Of a DNA stretch of 64,000 nucleotides, positions 45,352 through 56,091 are shown piece by piece. The position numbers and the translations under genes are program-made. How positions within the stretch are numbered: position 1 is the stretch's first letter; each line of letters starts with the position of its first letter. Source of the DNA: Streptomyces sp. SAJ15 (lineage in GTDB: Bacteria > Actinomycetota > Actinomycetes > Streptomycetales > Streptomycetaceae); NCBI RefSeq assembly GCF_007595705.1, contig NZ_NISY01000001.1, positions 1,236,862-1,300,861 of the forward strand. Direction: 5' to 3'. The notes under the pieces are model-generated. The model saw only the letters and a list, made by a program, of their open reading frames with translations. It ran no database searches and was not told the origin of the DNA.

Positions 45352-45405
45352 AAACGCCTCGCGGCCCACCACAGCGCATGCGCTGCGATGGGCCGCGAGG
45401 CGTTT
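45352..45405. terminator. Bidirectional terminator between toxin cassette and eccC
   Basis: Perfect 17-bp stem AAACGCCTCGCGGCCCA / TGGGCCGCGAGGCGTTT. Its loop holds a second perfect palindrome CAGCGCATGCGCTG. It lies between convergent stops and has A/T at the base on both sides. Confidence 0.9.
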
Positions 45406-45436
45406 CCGTATTCCGGCCGGTCCCGGCCGCCGGCGC

Positions 45437-48400
45437 TCAGTCCTGCGGCGGCAGCCAGCCCGTCTGGATCAGCGACGCCCCGCCCCGTCGGGAGACGAGG
45501 AGCGCGCGGCCCGGCGGCAGCGGTCGGGCCTTGACCGGGCCGATCAGCTCGCCCTCGCTGGGGGAGCCGGACAGCAGGACGCCCTGGGCGCCCAGCTCCT
45601 TGAAGCGCTGGATGAACTGCTCGTACGAGGAGCGGCCGGCGCCCGCGGTGTTGCGGGCGATGATGATGTTGACGCCCGCGTCCCGCGCGTACGGCAGGTT
45701 GTCCACCAGCTGCGCCATCGGGTTGCCGGAGCTGGTGCCGACCAGGTCGTAGTCGTCGACCACGATGAACGCGCGCGGGCCCTTCCACCAGCTGCGGTTG
45801 CGGAGCTGCTGCGGGGTGACGTCCGTGCCCGGGATGCGGCTGGTGATGAGCGCGTTCATGTCGGCGATGTACTTCTCGAACGCGTTCTGCGTGGTGGCGT
45901 AGCCGACCAGGTGCGGCTCGGGCACGCACTCCAGCAGGCTGCGCCGGTAGTCGCCGACGATGAACAGCGCCTCCTCCGGGGTGTACCGCTCGGTGAGCTG
46001 CTTGATGAGCAGCCGCAGCAGCGCGGTCTTGCCGGACTCGGTCTCGCCGTAGATCGCGAGGAACGGGTCGGCGTCGAAGTCGAAGAAGACCGGCTTGAGG
46101 TGCATCTCGTCGATGCCGACGGCGACACCGCGCCCCGGCTCCTCGGCCCCGCCCGGCAGCTCCTGCGCCGGCAGCATCCGCGGCAGCATCCGGACCCGCG
46201 GGGCGTGCGGCCCCGGCCAGTTGTCGGCCGAGGCCGTGACGAACGCGGCGGTGCCCTCCGCCAGGCCGTCGGCTCCGTCCGAGGAGCCGTCGATACGCGG
46301 CAGACCGGCCAGGAAGTGCAGCTTCTGCTGGTTCAGACCGCGGCCCGGCGCGCCGACCGGCACGTTCGCCGCGACCTTGCGGTCGAACTCGGAGTCCATC
46401 GGGTCGCCGAGGCGGAACTCCAGCCGGCCCAGCAGCTGGTCCTTCAGCCCGGCCCGCATCTCCATGTAGCGGGTGACGGTGGCGATCAGGTGCACGCCGA
46501 GGCCCAGCCCGCGGGTGGCGAGGTCGGAGACGACCGGCTCCAGGATGTCGTAGTCGGTCTTGAACGACTGCCAGCCGTCGATGACCAGGAAGACGTCGCC
46601 CCAGGGCTCGCCCGGCAGCCGACCGGCGGCGCGCAGCTGCCGGTAGGTGCTGATCGAGTCGATGCTGTTGTCCCGGAAGAACTCCTCGCGCTGGTTGAGG
46701 ATGCCGGTGACCTCGGCGATCGTCCGGCGGATCTTCTCCGGGTCGAGTCGGGAGGCCACCCCGCCGACGTGCGGCAGCCCCTCGACGGCCATCATGCCGC
46801 CGCCACCGAAGTCGAGGCCGTAGAACTGCACCTCGGCCGGGGTGTGGGTGAGCGCGAAGGAACCGATCAGGGTGCGCAGCAGAGTGGACTTGCCGGAGCG
46901 CGGACCACCGACGATCAGCATGTGGCCGGCCGCACCGGAGAAGTCGTGGTACAGGATGTCGCGACGCTGTTCGAAGGGCTTGTCCACGATGCCCAGCGGC
47001 ACCGTGAGACCACCGCTGCGCGCATAGCCCGAGACGTGCAGTCCGCGCTCCGGCGTGACGGCCAGCGGGGAGAGGATCTGGTCCAGCGACGGCGCCTCGT
47101 CCAGCGGCGGCAGCCACACCTGGTGCGCCGCCGGGCCCTGCCCCTCCAGGCAGCGCACGATGACGTCGAGGACGGTGTCGGCGAGCGCGTCGTCCGTGGT
47201 GTCCGGGGTGTACGTGAAGTCCGGGTCGGGCTCGACGTAGCGCATCGGCACCGGGGCCGCGGTGAACAGCACCGGACGGCGGTCGGTGGGCAGCGCGCCG
47301 CCGGCGGTGACCGCGGTGGTGGAGGCCCGGTAGGTGCCCGAGACGTAGGCGGCCTTGAAGCGGACCATCTCGTCGGTGCCGAACTTCAGATAGCCGGAGC
47401 CCGGGATCGACGGCAGGTGGTAGGCGTCGGGCACGCCGATCGCGGTGCGGGACTCGGCGGCGGAGAAGGTGCGCAGACCGATCCGGTAGGACAGATAGGT
47501 GTCCAGACCGCGCAGCCGCCCCTCCTCCAGCCGCTGGGAGGCGAGCAGCAGGTGCACACCCAGCGAACGGCCGATCCGGCCGATCTGGATGAACATGTCG
47601 ATGAAGTCGGGCTTGGCGGTGAGCAGCTCGCTGAACTCGTCGATGACCAGTACGAGGGAGGCCAGCGGCTCCAGCGGGGCGCCGGCGGCGCGCGCCTTCT
47701 CGTAGTCGTTCAGGTTGGCGTAGTTGCCGGCGGAGCGCAGCAGCTCCTGGCGGCGCTGGAGTTCACCGGTGATGGAGTCGCGCATGCGGTCCACCAGCGT
47801 CAGGTCGTCGGCGAGGTTGGTGATGACCGCGGCGACGTGCGGCAGGTGGGCCATGCCGGCGAAGGTCGCGCCGCCCTTGAAGTCGGCGAGCACGAAGTTG
47901 AGGGTCTCGGAGGAGTGGGTGACCGTGAGGCCCAGCACCAGGGTGCGCAGCAGCTCGGACTTTCCGGAGCCGGTCGCGCCCACGCACAGGCCGTGCGGGC
48001 CCATGCCCTCCTGCGCGGCCTCCTTCAGGTCCAGCATCACCGGCGAGCCGTCCTCGCCGACGCCGATGGGCACCCGCAGCCGCTCCGCGGTGGAGCGCGG
48101 CCGCCAGGCGGTGTCCGGGTTGACCGCGGCGGCGTCGCCCAGCCCCAGCAGGTCGGTGAACTCGAGGTTGGCCAGCAGCGGCTCGTCGTCCTCGCCGCCG
48201 GCGCTCATCCGCAGCGGGGCGAGCTGCCGCCCCAGCGCCTCGGCCGCCTCCAGCGTCAGCTCGTCCGGGGTGCCGCGGTAGACCGCGCCGCCCGACTCGA
48301 CCCGCAGCTGACCGGGGCGGACGACCAGGTTCAGCCCGCCGCGGGGCTCGTCCGGCAGCCCCGGCGCCAGCTCCACCACGGTCACGCCCTGAAGCCCCTC

Positions 48401-49396
48401 CTGGGCCGCCAGCAGCGAGTCCGGCGGCACCAGCCCGCCGTCCAGGACCACCACCACGTGCGGCTGGTCCAACAACGTCTGCCCGTCGGGGTTGAACCGC
48501 GGCCGCCCCTCCAGCCGGCTCTTCAGCAGCTCCTCCACCTCGGGCAGGTTGTCGCTGAACAGCCGCTTGCTGCCGGCGCCGTCGACGGTCCCGGGGACCT
48601 GGGTGTGCGGCAGCCACTTCACCCAGTCCCAGCGCTCCGCGGCGCTGTTCGCCGCCACCACCGCGATCACCAGGTCGTCGGGGGAGTGCAGCGCGGCCAG
48701 GCTCGCCACCAGCGACCGCGTGGAGGAGGCCGCCGGCTCCGGCTCCCCGGAGATGGTGAGGTGGTAGAAGGCGCGCAGCGAGACCGCCATCGGCAGCCCG
48801 TCGAGCGAGTTGTGGGTGGCCACGAACTGCTGCAGGGCACCCGCGGACAGCGGCTCCAGCTCGTCCAGCGGCGCGGTCTCCGGCGCCACCAGCGGCGTCC
48901 ACAGCTCCTGCGGGCCCAGCCCGATGCGGACCTGCGCGAAGTCGTTGTCGCCGATGCGGCGTTCCCACAGCCGGCTGCCCTCGGCCACCAGCGCCCACAG
49001 CTGCTCCGGGCTGGGGTGCAGGAAGAACTGGGCGTCCCGCTGCGCCCGCGCGGTGCGCTGCACCCTGCGTCGGGTCTTGGCGAGGTACTTCAGGTAGTCG
49101 CGGCGGCCCTCCAGCGCCTCGCCCTGCGAGCCCTTGCGGTAGCGGACCACCTGCGCGATGACCATGGCCAGGGTCGACACCAGCATCATCGCGCCCATGA
49201 TGCGCATGAAGGGGTGGGTGTTCGGCATGAAGAAGAACACCACGGAGGAGCCCATGCCGAGCATCGGCAGGAGCTGCATGGCCATGCCCTCCTGCTGCCC
49301 GCGCGGGAGCTCGGGAGGGGCTTCGAGCCGCAGTTCATCCGCGGGCATCTCGGGTGGCATGACCCGAGGCGGTCGCTTCACGATGATCTGACTCAC
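45437..49396 (-). CDS. eccC: Type VII secretion FtsK/SpoIIIE ATPase EccC
   Basis: 1319 residues, fused EccCa-EccCb form. The motor of ESX: binds WXG100 signals and drives export. The N-terminal segment MSQIIVKRPPRVMPPEM leads to two membrane helices (about 45-85). Three ATPase domains have intact Walker A motifs: GATGSGKSELL (about 475), GGPRSGKSTLL (about 830) and GETESGKTALL (about 1115). Walker B is VIDEFSEL in the first, VIDGWQSF and VDDYDLV in the others, so the second and third domains look catalytically weaker, as known for EccC. GTG start 49396 chosen by family N-terminus; only a weak site (GAGGGA) upstream. Divergent from eccD. Confidence 0.97.
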   Translation of the reverse strand: MSQIIVKRPPRVMPPEMPADELRLEAPPELPRGQQEGMAMQLLPMLGMGSSVVFFFMPNTHPFMRIMGAMMLVSTLAMVIAQVVRYRKGSQGEALEGRRDYLKYLAKTRRRVQRTARAQRDAQFFLHPSPEQLWALVAEGSRLWERRIGDNDFAQVRIGLGPQELWTPLVAPETAPLDELEPLSAGALQQFVATHNSLDGLPMAVSLRAFYHLTISGEPEPAASSTRSLVASLAALHSPDDLVIAVVAANSAAERWDWVKWLPHTQVPGTVDGAGSKRLFSDNLPEVEELLKSRLEGRPRFNPDGQTLLDQPHVVVVLDGGLVPPDSLLAAQEGLQGVTVVELAPGLPDEPRGGLNLVVRPGQLRVESGGAVYRGTPDELTLEAAEALGRQLAPLRMSAGGEDDEPLLANLEFTDLLGLGDAAAVNPDTAWRPRSTAERLRVPIGVGEDGSPVMLDLKEAAQEGMGPHGLCVGATGSGKSELLRTLVLGLTVTHSSETLNFVLADFKGGATFAGMAHLPHVAAVITNLADDLTLVDRMRDSITGELQRRQELLRSAGNYANLNDYEKARAAGAPLEPLASLVLVIDEFSELLTAKPDFIDMFIQIGRIGRSLGVHLLLASQRLEEGRLRGLDTYLSYRIGLRTFSAAESRTAIGVPDAYHLPSIPGSGYLKFGTDEMVRFKAAYVSGTYRASTTAVTAGGALPTDRRPVLFTAAPVPMRYVEPDPDFTYTPDTTDDALADTVLDVIVRCLEGQGPAAHQVWLPPLDEAPSLDQILSPLAVTPERGLHVSGYARSGGLTVPLGIVDKPFEQRRDILYHDFSGAAGHMLIVGGPRSGKSTLLRTLIGSFALTHTPAEVQFYGLDFGGGGMMAVEGLPHVGGVASRLDPEKIRRTIAEVTGILNQREEFFRDNSIDSISTYRQLRAAGRLPGEPWGDVFLVIDGWQSFKTDYDILEPVVSDLATRGLGLGVHLIATVTRYMEMRAGLKDQLLGRLEFRLGDPMDSEFDRKVAANVPVGAPGRGLNQQKLHFLAGLPRIDGSSDGADGLAEGTAAFVTASADNWPGPHAPRVRMLPRMLPAQELPGGAEEPGRGVAVGIDEMHLKPVFFDFDADPFLAIYGETESGKTALLRLLIKQLTERYTPEEALFIVGDYRRSLLECVPEPHLVGYATTQNAFEKYIADMNALITSRIPGTDVTPQQLRNRSWWKGPRAFIVVDDYDLVGTSSGNPMAQLVDNLPYARDAGVNIIIARNTAGAGRSSYEQFIQRFKELGAQGVLLSGSPSEGELIGPVKARPLPPGRALLVSRRGGASLIQTGWLPPQD

Positions 49397-49558
49397 CGGC
49401 GTTATCAATCCCTCGGCGTGGGCTGGACGGTTGGACCGGCGCCCCCGTGGCGGCGCTCGCGCTCGACGTCTGGTGATCCTACGTGGACACCATCCGAAGG
49501 CCGCCCGGTAGGGTGACCACCCGCACCATGCGCGACAGCGAATGAGGGAGCCCAGCAG

Positions 49559-51028
49559 GTGAGTTCGACCACAACGACCGGTTTCTGCCGAGTGACGGTC
49601 GTCGCACCGGACAGCCGGATCGATGTCGCCCTGCCGGACGACATCGCCCTGGCGGACCTGTATCCGGAGATCCTGCGTCTGACCCGGCAGACCCAGTCCG
49701 AGGCGGCGCCGGTCGGCTACCACCTGGTGCGCCGGGACGGCACCGTCCTGGACGGCCACCGCTCGCTCGCCGCCCAGCGCGTCCTCGACGGCGACCTGCT
49801 CTCGCTGCGCCCCTTCGCGCAGTCCCTTCCGCCCGCCGTCCATGACGACGTGTCGGATGCGATAGCCGCCGCGGTCGCCCGCGACCGCACCCTGTGGAAC
49901 GAGCGCTTCCTGCGCAACTCGGCCCTGGCCGGCAGTTCGCTGCTGCTGGTCCTGATGGGCTTCGTGCTCTGGTACTCCGACCCGGTGCGCCACGACATGC
50001 ACAGCCCGCCCGGCGTCATCGCCGCCGTCCTCGGCCTGCTGCTCGCGGTCTTCGCCGGCGTGCGGGCCCGGGTCTACGGGGACCGGGGCTCCGCCGTCGC
50101 GCTCGGGCTGGCCGCGCTCCCCCATGTGATGATCGCCGGATCCGGCATCCTCGAACTCGACGAGGGGGAGGGGGTCGGCCGGCTCCAGTTCCTGCTGGGC
50201 TGCGCCTGCGTCCTGGTGGTGTCCGTGGCGCTGGTCGCCGCCACACCGGTCGGTGACGCCCCGTTCGTCGCCGCGGTGCTGCTCTCCGCGTTCGGCACCA
50301 TCGCCTCGTTCCTACAGATCCTCGCCGAGGCCAGCGCCACCAACACGGCGGCCGTCAGCACCGCCGTCGCGATCGGCGCCATCGCCTTCCTGCCCGGCCT
50401 CTCGGCCCGTGTCGCCCGGCTGCCCATCGGCTATGTGGCACCGCGCGGAGCGGTCGGCCGCGTCGAGCTGGACATCGACGCGGACGGGCCGCTGCCGGCC
50501 GAGCCCGTCGACGCCGAGCGCATCGCCCTCCAGGCGCGCCGCGGCCACGAGCTGCTGCTGGGTCTGCTCGGCGGCTGCTCCGCGGTGGTCGTGGTCTCGG
50601 CCGCGGTCCTCGGCTTCTCCGGGTCGATGTGGGGCCAGCTGCTCGCCCTCGCCGGCGGCCTGGCGATGCTGCTGCGCGCCCGGTTGTTCCGCTACACCTC
50701 CCAGGTCTCCACCGTCCTGGGCGCCGGGATCTCCGCGCTCGCGCTGCTGATCCTCGGACTCTCGCTCAACCCCCCGCTCTCCAAGGTCCACGAGCTGCTG
50801 CTGGGCAACGGCACCGAGATGCACGTCAGGACCGTCTGGCTGGCCGCGGCCGTCGCCGTCGGCGCCGCCCTGATCACCGCCATCGGCCTGATCGTCCCCA
50901 ACAAGGGCCTCACCCCGTTCTGGGGCCGTGTCTCCGACCTGACCGAGGGGGCGCTGCTGCTCTCCCTGGTGCCGCTGTGCCTGGCGGTGCTGGACGTCTA
51001 CACCACGGCGCGCGAGATGACCGCTTGA
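49559..51028 (+). CDS. eccD: Type VII secretion integral membrane protein EccD
   Basis: 489 residues. The N-terminal ubiquitin-like domain (residues 8-95, FCRVTVVAPDSRIDVALPDDIALADLYPEIL) is followed by about eleven membrane helices starting near 120 (LAGSSLLLVLMGFVLWY). Forms the membrane scaffold of the ESX core with EccB, C and E. GTG start with GAGGGAG eight bases before. Divergent from eccC by 162 bases, so both may share control. The beta-propeller gene lies 143 bases downstream. Confidence 0.95.
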   Translation: MSSTTTTGFCRVTVVAPDSRIDVALPDDIALADLYPEILRLTRQTQSEAAPVGYHLVRRDGTVLDGHRSLAAQRVLDGDLLSLRPFAQSLPPAVHDDVSDAIAAAVARDRTLWNERFLRNSALAGSSLLLVLMGFVLWYSDPVRHDMHSPPGVIAAVLGLLLAVFAGVRARVYGDRGSAVALGLAALPHVMIAGSGILELDEGEGVGRLQFLLGCACVLVVSVALVAATPVGDAPFVAAVLLSAFGTIASFLQILAEASATNTAAVSTAVAIGAIAFLPGLSARVARLPIGYVAPRGAVGRVELDIDADGPLPAEPVDAERIALQARRGHELLLGLLGGCSAVVVVSAAVLGFSGSMWGQLLALAGGLAMLLRARLFRYTSQVSTVLGAGISALALLILGLSLNPPLSKVHELLLGNGTEMHVRTVWLAAAVAVGAALITAIGLIVPNKGLTPFWGRVSDLTEGALLLSLVPLCLAVLDVYTTAREMTA

Positions 51029-51171
51029 CCGCTTAGGCCCCGCGGCGCGCGGTGTGCGGGAGGCGGCGGCCGGTGGCGGGCGGCCCACTCCGTACGGCGG
51101 CGCGCCGGCGCCCGGCCCCGGCCCCAAGCGAGAAACGCCCGGCCCGGCCCCAGGCGAGAAAGGTGACCGCG

Positions 51172-52983
51172 ATGCCCCCGCCGCCCCACCGGCCCGGTGA
51201 CGAGAGCCCGCCTCCGCCCGGCCTCGGCGCCCCGCGGTGGCCCGCGGCGCCGGCCGACGACAGCGCGCCGCAGGAGTGGCAGACGGGGGTGAACACCTGG
51301 GGGACCGGGCTCACCCCGACCGTCGGTCCCACCGCCGAACCCTCGCCGGCGCCGCCGGCTCCGGCCGGCGGAACCGGACCCACCGCCGCGCCCCCGTCGG
51401 ATCCGGCCGTGCCGCCGGCCCCTGGCGGCCCGCCCCCGTCGGCGCCGCCCGTGCCGCCCCCGGGCTTCGGCCCTCCGCCCCCGCCCGGACCGCCCGCGCC
51501 CTCCCCGTACGGACCGCCGCCGGTGCCGCACACCGGCGTGCCGCACACCGGCGCCGGCGGACCGCGGCGCGGCCCGGGCCGGAGGAGGCGTACGGCGCTG
51601 GTCGTCTGCGGGGCCCTGGCCTTAGCGCTGGCCGCGTGCGGCGGCGTGTGGGCGGTGCTCGGCGGCGGAGACGACGCCCCCGGACGACCCCTCGCCCGTC
51701 CCGACACCGCACCGGCCACCCGCCACGACGACCGGCCGACGAAGGAGCCCACCCCGAGCGGGGCCGGCCGGACCCCGACGCTGGACCCCAACGCCGTCCG
51801 CCGCCCCGGCGAGGCCCGGGTGCTCTTCCAGACGCCCGCCCCCGACGTCCCCGGGAGCGGCGTCGCCCTCCCCGGCTTCTGGGTGCGCGACGACCACGTC
51901 GTCAAGACCGAGCAGAACCGGCTCGTCGGCCGCGCCGACGACGGCGCCGAGCGCTGGGCCATCACCTTCCCGAAGCGCGTCTGCGCGACCCCCGCCCTGC
52001 GGACCGCCGACCGGGTCGTGATCGCCTACGAAGGCCCCGGGAAGAACGCGTGCAGCCGGCTGGCCCTCGTCGACCTGGACAAGGGCGCCAAACTCTGGGA
52101 CCGGCCCGCCCCCAAGGGCCCCGTCTGGGCCAGCGGCCACACCGACCTGTCGATCGCCCAGAGCGGCGACCTCGTCGGGCTGACCTGGACCGGCGGCTCG
52201 GCCCTGGTCAGGGCGAGCGACGGGGAGGAGGTCGGCCTCGCCCCCCTCAGCCCCGCCTGCTCGGTGGGCGGCTTCGCGGGCGGAGAGGTCCTGCTGCGCG
52301 CCTACTCCTGCCGCGACAACACCGCGAAGCTCCAGAAGATCACTCCTTCGGGGAGAATCGCCTGGACCTACCGCCTGCCCAAGGGCCACGAGGTCGCCCG
52401 GGTCCTGTCCACCTCCCCCGTGGTCGTCAGCACCGCCAAGAGGGGAGACGCGGAGTCGGTCCGCTTCCGCTCCCTCACCGACGGCGGCACCGAGCGCGCC
52501 GTCCTGGACACCCGGGCCCCGGACTACGAACTCCACTGCGACCAGGACGACACCTTCACCGCCGTCCTCGACGGCTGCCAGGGCGCCGTCGCCACCGCCG
52601 ACACGCTCTACCTGAGCACCGAGATCCACGACAGCGGCGACACCCGCACCAACGACATCGAGGCGTACGACCTCGGGACCGGCCGACGGAAGTGGCACAC
52701 CGGGGGCCAGGCCATGCGCCCGCTGCGCACCGAGGGCGACGACCTCGTCGCCTATCGGTTCCCCGCCGCCGGGACGGCGGGTGGAGTCGTCGGCATCGGC
52801 CCGAACGGCGGGAGACCCAGGACCCTGCTGCGCCACCCCGCGGCCACGGCGGAGGCGGAGAGCGGCTTCGAGGACGCGATGTACGCCTATGAGCACGGTC
52901 GCCTCTACATCGCCGCGGACCACGTGTACGACACGCCGGGCACCGACCGACCAGGCAGTCTGATCATGGCCTTCGGGCCGTGA
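51172..52983 (+). CDS. Membrane-anchored PQQ-type beta-propeller protein of the ESX locus
   Basis: 603 residues. A Pro/Gly-rich cytosolic N-terminus (1-140), a basic patch (RRGPGRRRR), one membrane helix ([23 protein letters not shown], about 143-165), a Pro/Thr linker and an extracytoplasmic domain of PQQ/BamB-like blades ([44 protein letters not shown]). Several cysteines could form disulfides. A TTA leucine codon falls within the membrane helix (51622-51624), suggesting bldA control. Probably a cell-envelope accessory of ESX. ATG preceded by AAAGGTGA; GTG three codons earlier is possible. Confidence 0.83.
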   Translation: MPPPPHRPGDESPPPPGLGAPRWPAAPADDSAPQEWQTGVNTWGTGLTPTVGPTAEPSPAPPAPAGGTGPTAAPPSDPAVPPAPGGPPPSAPPVPPPGFGPPPPPGPPAPSPYGPPPVPHTGVPHTGAGGPRRGPGRRRRTALVVCGALALALAACGGVWAVLGGGDDAPGRPLARPDTAPATRHDDRPTKEPTPSGAGRTPTLDPNAVRRPGEARVLFQTPAPDVPGSGVALPGFWVRDDHVVKTEQNRLVGRADDGAERWAITFPKRVCATPALRTADRVVIAYEGPGKNACSRLALVDLDKGAKLWDRPAPKGPVWASGHTDLSIAQSGDLVGLTWTGGSALVRASDGEEVGLAPLSPACSVGGFAGGEVLLRAYSCRDNTAKLQKITPSGRIAWTYRLPKGHEVARVLSTSPVVVSTAKRGDAESVRFRSLTDGGTERAVLDTRAPDYELHCDQDDTFTAVLDGCQGAVATADTLYLSTEIHDSGDTRTNDIEAYDLGTGRRKWHTGGQAMRPLRTEGDDLVAYRFPAAGTAGGVVGIGPNGGRPRTLLRHPAATAEAESGFEDAMYAYEHGRLYIAADHVYDTPGTDRPGSLIMAFGP

Positions 52984-53191
52984 CGCCCGGCCGCGCGCCG
53001 ATCCTCCGGGGCGCACCGTCCCGGAGACTGGTACGCTGTGTGACGGCCGTTTGTGTACGCGCCCCCGGAGCCTTCCCCGAAGGCTCTGGAGACAGCGCCC
53101 AGCGGACCCCGCCTCCCGAGTAACGGAAGCTCTCCTGAGACGCAGACCAGGGGCACTCGGTGGCCAGACGAAGAACCCCAGAGGAGTACGC

Positions 53192-53479
53192 GTGTCGCTC
53201 GACGCCGCTACGAAGAAGCAGATCATGGCCGAGTTCGGGACCAAGGAGGGCGACACCGGCTCCCCCGAGGTCCAGGTCGCGCTGCTCTCCCGCCGCATCT
53301 CGGACCTGACCGAGCACCTCAAGACCCACAAGCACGACCACCACTCCCGCCGTGGTCTGCTGCTGCTGGTCGGCCAGCGCCGCCGCCTGCTGCAGTACCT
53401 GGCGAAGAAGGACATCACGCGTTTCCGTACGCTGGTCGACCGCCTGGGCATCCGCCGCGGTGCGGCGGGCGCCAAGTAA
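53192..53479 (+). CDS. rpsO: 30S ribosomal protein S15
   Basis: 95 residues (family about 89). Binds 16S helix 22 early in 30S assembly. Motifs: [29 protein letters not shown] and [31 protein letters not shown] start with GAGGAG upstream. A -10-like TACGCT is at 53032-53037. Followed by a good terminator, then pnp, the usual arrangement in which PNPase processes rpsO mRNA. Confidence 0.97.
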   Translation: MSLDAATKKQIMAEFGTKEGDTGSPEVQVALLSRRISDLTEHLKTHKHDHHSRRGLLLLVGQRRRLLQYLAKKDITRFRTLVDRLGIRRGAAGAK

Positions 53480-53488
53480 CACGCTGTG

Positions 53489-53524
53489 AAGGGAGCGGTT
53501 CCCGCGCCAGGGGGCCGCTCCCTT
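53489..53524 (+). terminator. rpsO terminator
   Basis: AAGGGAGCGG pairs with CCGCTCCCTT over a 16-nt loop and is followed by T. It ends or attenuates rpsO transcription before pnp. Confidence 0.8.
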
Positions 53525-53871
53525 TGCCGTATGTGTGGCCGGGCGGGCCGCCTGACGCGGCGGAGAAGAGGCGCCTGCGCGCCCCCGCACGACGCCGCAC
53601 ACCACGGGTACCGGACGATTCAGCCGTCGTGAGGATGGCCGAAGCTTTGTAGTCTGGTCCCAACAACGCCATAACGAACGAGGAGGAGCGCCTCACCCCA
53701 GCGCCTGTCGGGCGCCGCAGGCGCCGGTCCTCGGTAGTGGCTCCCGGAACTGGCAATTCCGGTGGCTTCGATCGAAGACCGGCCCGGCCGCCGGACAACG
53801 GCCAGGGGCGCTGCTCCACCACCGTCCCCCCATCACACGGACGAGGGGACGCAGACGAGGAGATTTTCCTG
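53525..53871 (+). promoter_or_regulatory. pnp leader/promoter region
   Basis: 347 bases without a gene. It contains several stems: GGCGCC-GCA-GGCGCC (near 53712), CCGGAA/TTCCGG around CTGGCAA (near 53745), and the perfect palindrome CTTCGATCGAAG (near 53767). In other Streptomyces this interval carries pnp promoters and an RNase III cleavage hairpin; the stems fit that, but the exact site is not shown. Confidence 0.5.
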
Positions 53872-56091
53872 GTGGAGAACGAGACCCACTACGCCGAGGC
53901 CGTCATCGACAACGGCGCCTTCGGCACCCGCACCATCCGCTTCGAGACGGGCCGGCTGGCCCGTCAGGCCGCCGGCTCCGCCGTGGCCTACCTGGACGAC
54001 GACACCATGGTGCTGTCGGCCACCTCTGCTTCCAAGAACCCCAAGGACCAGCTCGACTTCTTCCCGCTGACGGTGGACGTCGAGGAGCGGATGTACGCGG
54101 CCGGGCGGATCCCCGGCTCGTTCTTCCGCCGCGAGGGCCGCCCCTCCGAGGACGCGGTCCTCACCTGCCGGCTGATCGACCGCCCGCTGCGCCCGTCCTT
54201 CAAGAAGGGCCTGCGCAACGAGATCCAGGTCGTCGCCACGATCATGGCGCTCAACCCCGACCACCTCTACGACGTGGTCGCGATCAACGCCGCCTCCGCC
54301 TCCACCCAGCTGGCGGGCCTGCCCTTCTCCGGCCCGATCGGCGGCGTCCGCGTCGCGCTGATCAAGGGCCAGTGGGTCGCCTTCCCGACCCACACCGAGC
54401 TCGAGGACGCCGTCTTCGACATGGTCGTCGCGGGTCGCGTCCTGGAGGACGGCGACGTCGCGATCATGATGGTCGAGGCCGAGGCCACCGACAAGACCAT
54501 CACCCTGGTCAAGGACGGCGCCGAGGCCCCGACCGAGGAGGTCGTCGCCGCCGGTCTGGAGGCGTCCAAGCCCTTCATCAAGGTCCTCTGCAAGGCGCAG
54601 GCCGATCTGGCCTCGAAGGCCGCCAAGCCGGTCGCCGAGTTCCCGATCTTCCTCGACTACCAGGACGACGTCCTGGAGGCGCTCACCGACGCCGTCCGCG
54701 AGGAGCTGGCCCAGGCGCTGACCATCGCGGGCAAGCAGGAGCGCGAGTCCGAGCTGGACCGGATCAAGGGCGTCGCCGCCGACAAGCTGCTGCCGCAGTT
54801 CGAGGGCCGCGAGAAGGAGATCTCCGCCGCGTACCGCTCGCTCACCAAGAGCCTGGTCCGCGAGCGCGTGATCAAGGAGCGCAAGCGCATCGACGGCCGC
54901 GGCGTCACGGACATCCGTACGCTGGCCGCCGAGGTCGAGGCGATCCCGCGGGTCCACGGTTCGGCCCTGTTCGAGCGTGGCGAGACCCAGATCCTGGGCG
55001 TCACCACCCTCAACATGCTCCGCATGGAGCAGCAGCTGGACACGCTGGCGCCCGAGACGCGCAAGCGCTACATGCACAACTACAACTTCCCGCCGTACTC
55101 CGTCGGTGAGACCGGCCGCGTGGGCTCGCCCAAGCGCCGGGAGATCGGCCACGGTGCGCTCGCCGAGCGCGCCATCCTGCCGGTCCTGCCGACCCGCGAG
55201 GAGTTCCCGTACGCCATCCGTCAGGTCTCCGAGGCGCTCGGCTCCAACGGCTCCACCTCGATGGGCTCGGTCTGCGCGTCGACCATGTCGCTGCTGAACG
55301 CCGGTGTGCCGCTGAAGGCCCCGGTCGCCGGTATCGCCATGGGTCTGATCTCCCAGGAGATCGACGGTGAGACGCACTACGTGGCGCTGACCGACATCCT
55401 CGGCGCCGAGGACGCCTTCGGCGACATGGACTTCAAGGTCGCCGGCACCAAGCAGTTCGTCACCGCGCTGCAGCTGGACACCAAGCTCGACGGCATCCCG
55501 GCCTCGGTGCTGGCCGCGGCCCTCAAGCAGGCCCGCGACGCCCGCCTGCACATCCTCGACGTGATGATGGAGGCCATCGACACGCCGGACGAGATGTCCC
55601 CGCACGCCCCGCGGATCATCACCGTCAAGATCCCGGTGGACAAGATCGGTGAGGTCATCGGCCCCAAGGGCAAGATGATCAACCAGATCCAGGAGGACAC
55701 CGGCGCCGAGATCACCATCGAGGACGACGGCACCATCTACATCGGTGCCGCCGACGGCCCGTCCGCCGAGGCCGCCCGCGCCACCATCAACGGCATCGCC
55801 AACCCGACGATGCCCGAGGTCGGCGAGCGCTACCTGGGCACGGTCGTGAAGACCACCACCTTCGGTGCCTTCGTCTCCCTGCTCCCGGGCAAGGACGGCC
55901 TGCTGCACATCTCGCAGATCCGCAAGCTGGCCGGTGGCAAGCGTGTGGAGAACGTCGACGACGTGCTCGCGGTCGGCGCCAAGGTCCAGGTGGAGATCGC
56001 CGAGATCGACCAGCGCGGCAAGCTCTCCCTGATCCCCGTCCTGGAGGACGAGGACGCCGCCGAGGGCGAGAAGGACGAAGCTGCCAAGTGA
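53872..56091 (+). CDS. pnp: Polynucleotide phosphorylase
   Basis: 739 residues. Phosphorolytic 3'-5' exoribonuclease; in Streptomyces also the RNA 3'-polymerase. Two RNase PH domains (first: [21 protein letters not shown]; second: [32 protein letters not shown]) flank a helical domain. KH ([19 protein letters not shown]) and S1 ([28 protein letters not shown]) domains close the protein. GTG 53872 has GAGGAGA nine bases upstream. The stop overlaps the M16 peptidase start (GTGA). Confidence 0.98.
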   Translation: MENETHYAEAVIDNGAFGTRTIRFETGRLARQAAGSAVAYLDDDTMVLSATSASKNPKDQLDFFPLTVDVEERMYAAGRIPGSFFRREGRPSEDAVLTCRLIDRPLRPSFKKGLRNEIQVVATIMALNPDHLYDVVAINAASASTQLAGLPFSGPIGGVRVALIKGQWVAFPTHTELEDAVFDMVVAGRVLEDGDVAIMMVEAEATDKTITLVKDGAEAPTEEVVAAGLEASKPFIKVLCKAQADLASKAAKPVAEFPIFLDYQDDVLEALTDAVREELAQALTIAGKQERESELDRIKGVAADKLLPQFEGREKEISAAYRSLTKSLVRERVIKERKRIDGRGVTDIRTLAAEVEAIPRVHGSALFERGETQILGVTTLNMLRMEQQLDTLAPETRKRYMHNYNFPPYSVGETGRVGSPKRREIGHGALAERAILPVLPTREEFPYAIRQVSEALGSNGSTSMGSVCASTMSLLNAGVPLKAPVAGIAMGLISQEIDGETHYVALTDILGAEDAFGDMDFKVAGTKQFVTALQLDTKLDGIPASVLAAALKQARDARLHILDVMMEAIDTPDEMSPHAPRIITVKIPVDKIGEVIGPKGKMINQIQEDTGAEITIEDDGTIYIGAADGPSAEAARATINGIANPTMPEVGERYLGTVVKTTTFGAFVSLLPGKDGLLHISQIRKLAGGKRVENVDDVLAVGAKVQVEIAEIDQRGKLSLIPVLEDEDAAEGEKDEAAK

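Noticed and set aside
45911..49516. 1201-codon forward frame opposite eccC
   Set aside because: Antisense to an unmistakable FtsK-type ATPase with three Walker motifs; the peptide has no domain.
34385..53000. Prophage or integrative element carrying the ESX genes
   Set aside because: No integrase, att-like tRNA duplication or phage structural gene; ESX in this position is a normal core feature of Streptomyces. Only the 36.2-38.0 kb block and possibly the toxin cassette look exchanged.
53833..55908. 691-codon reverse frame opposite pnp
   Set aside because: Shadow of pnp; low-complexity Gly/Asp/Val/Leu text.
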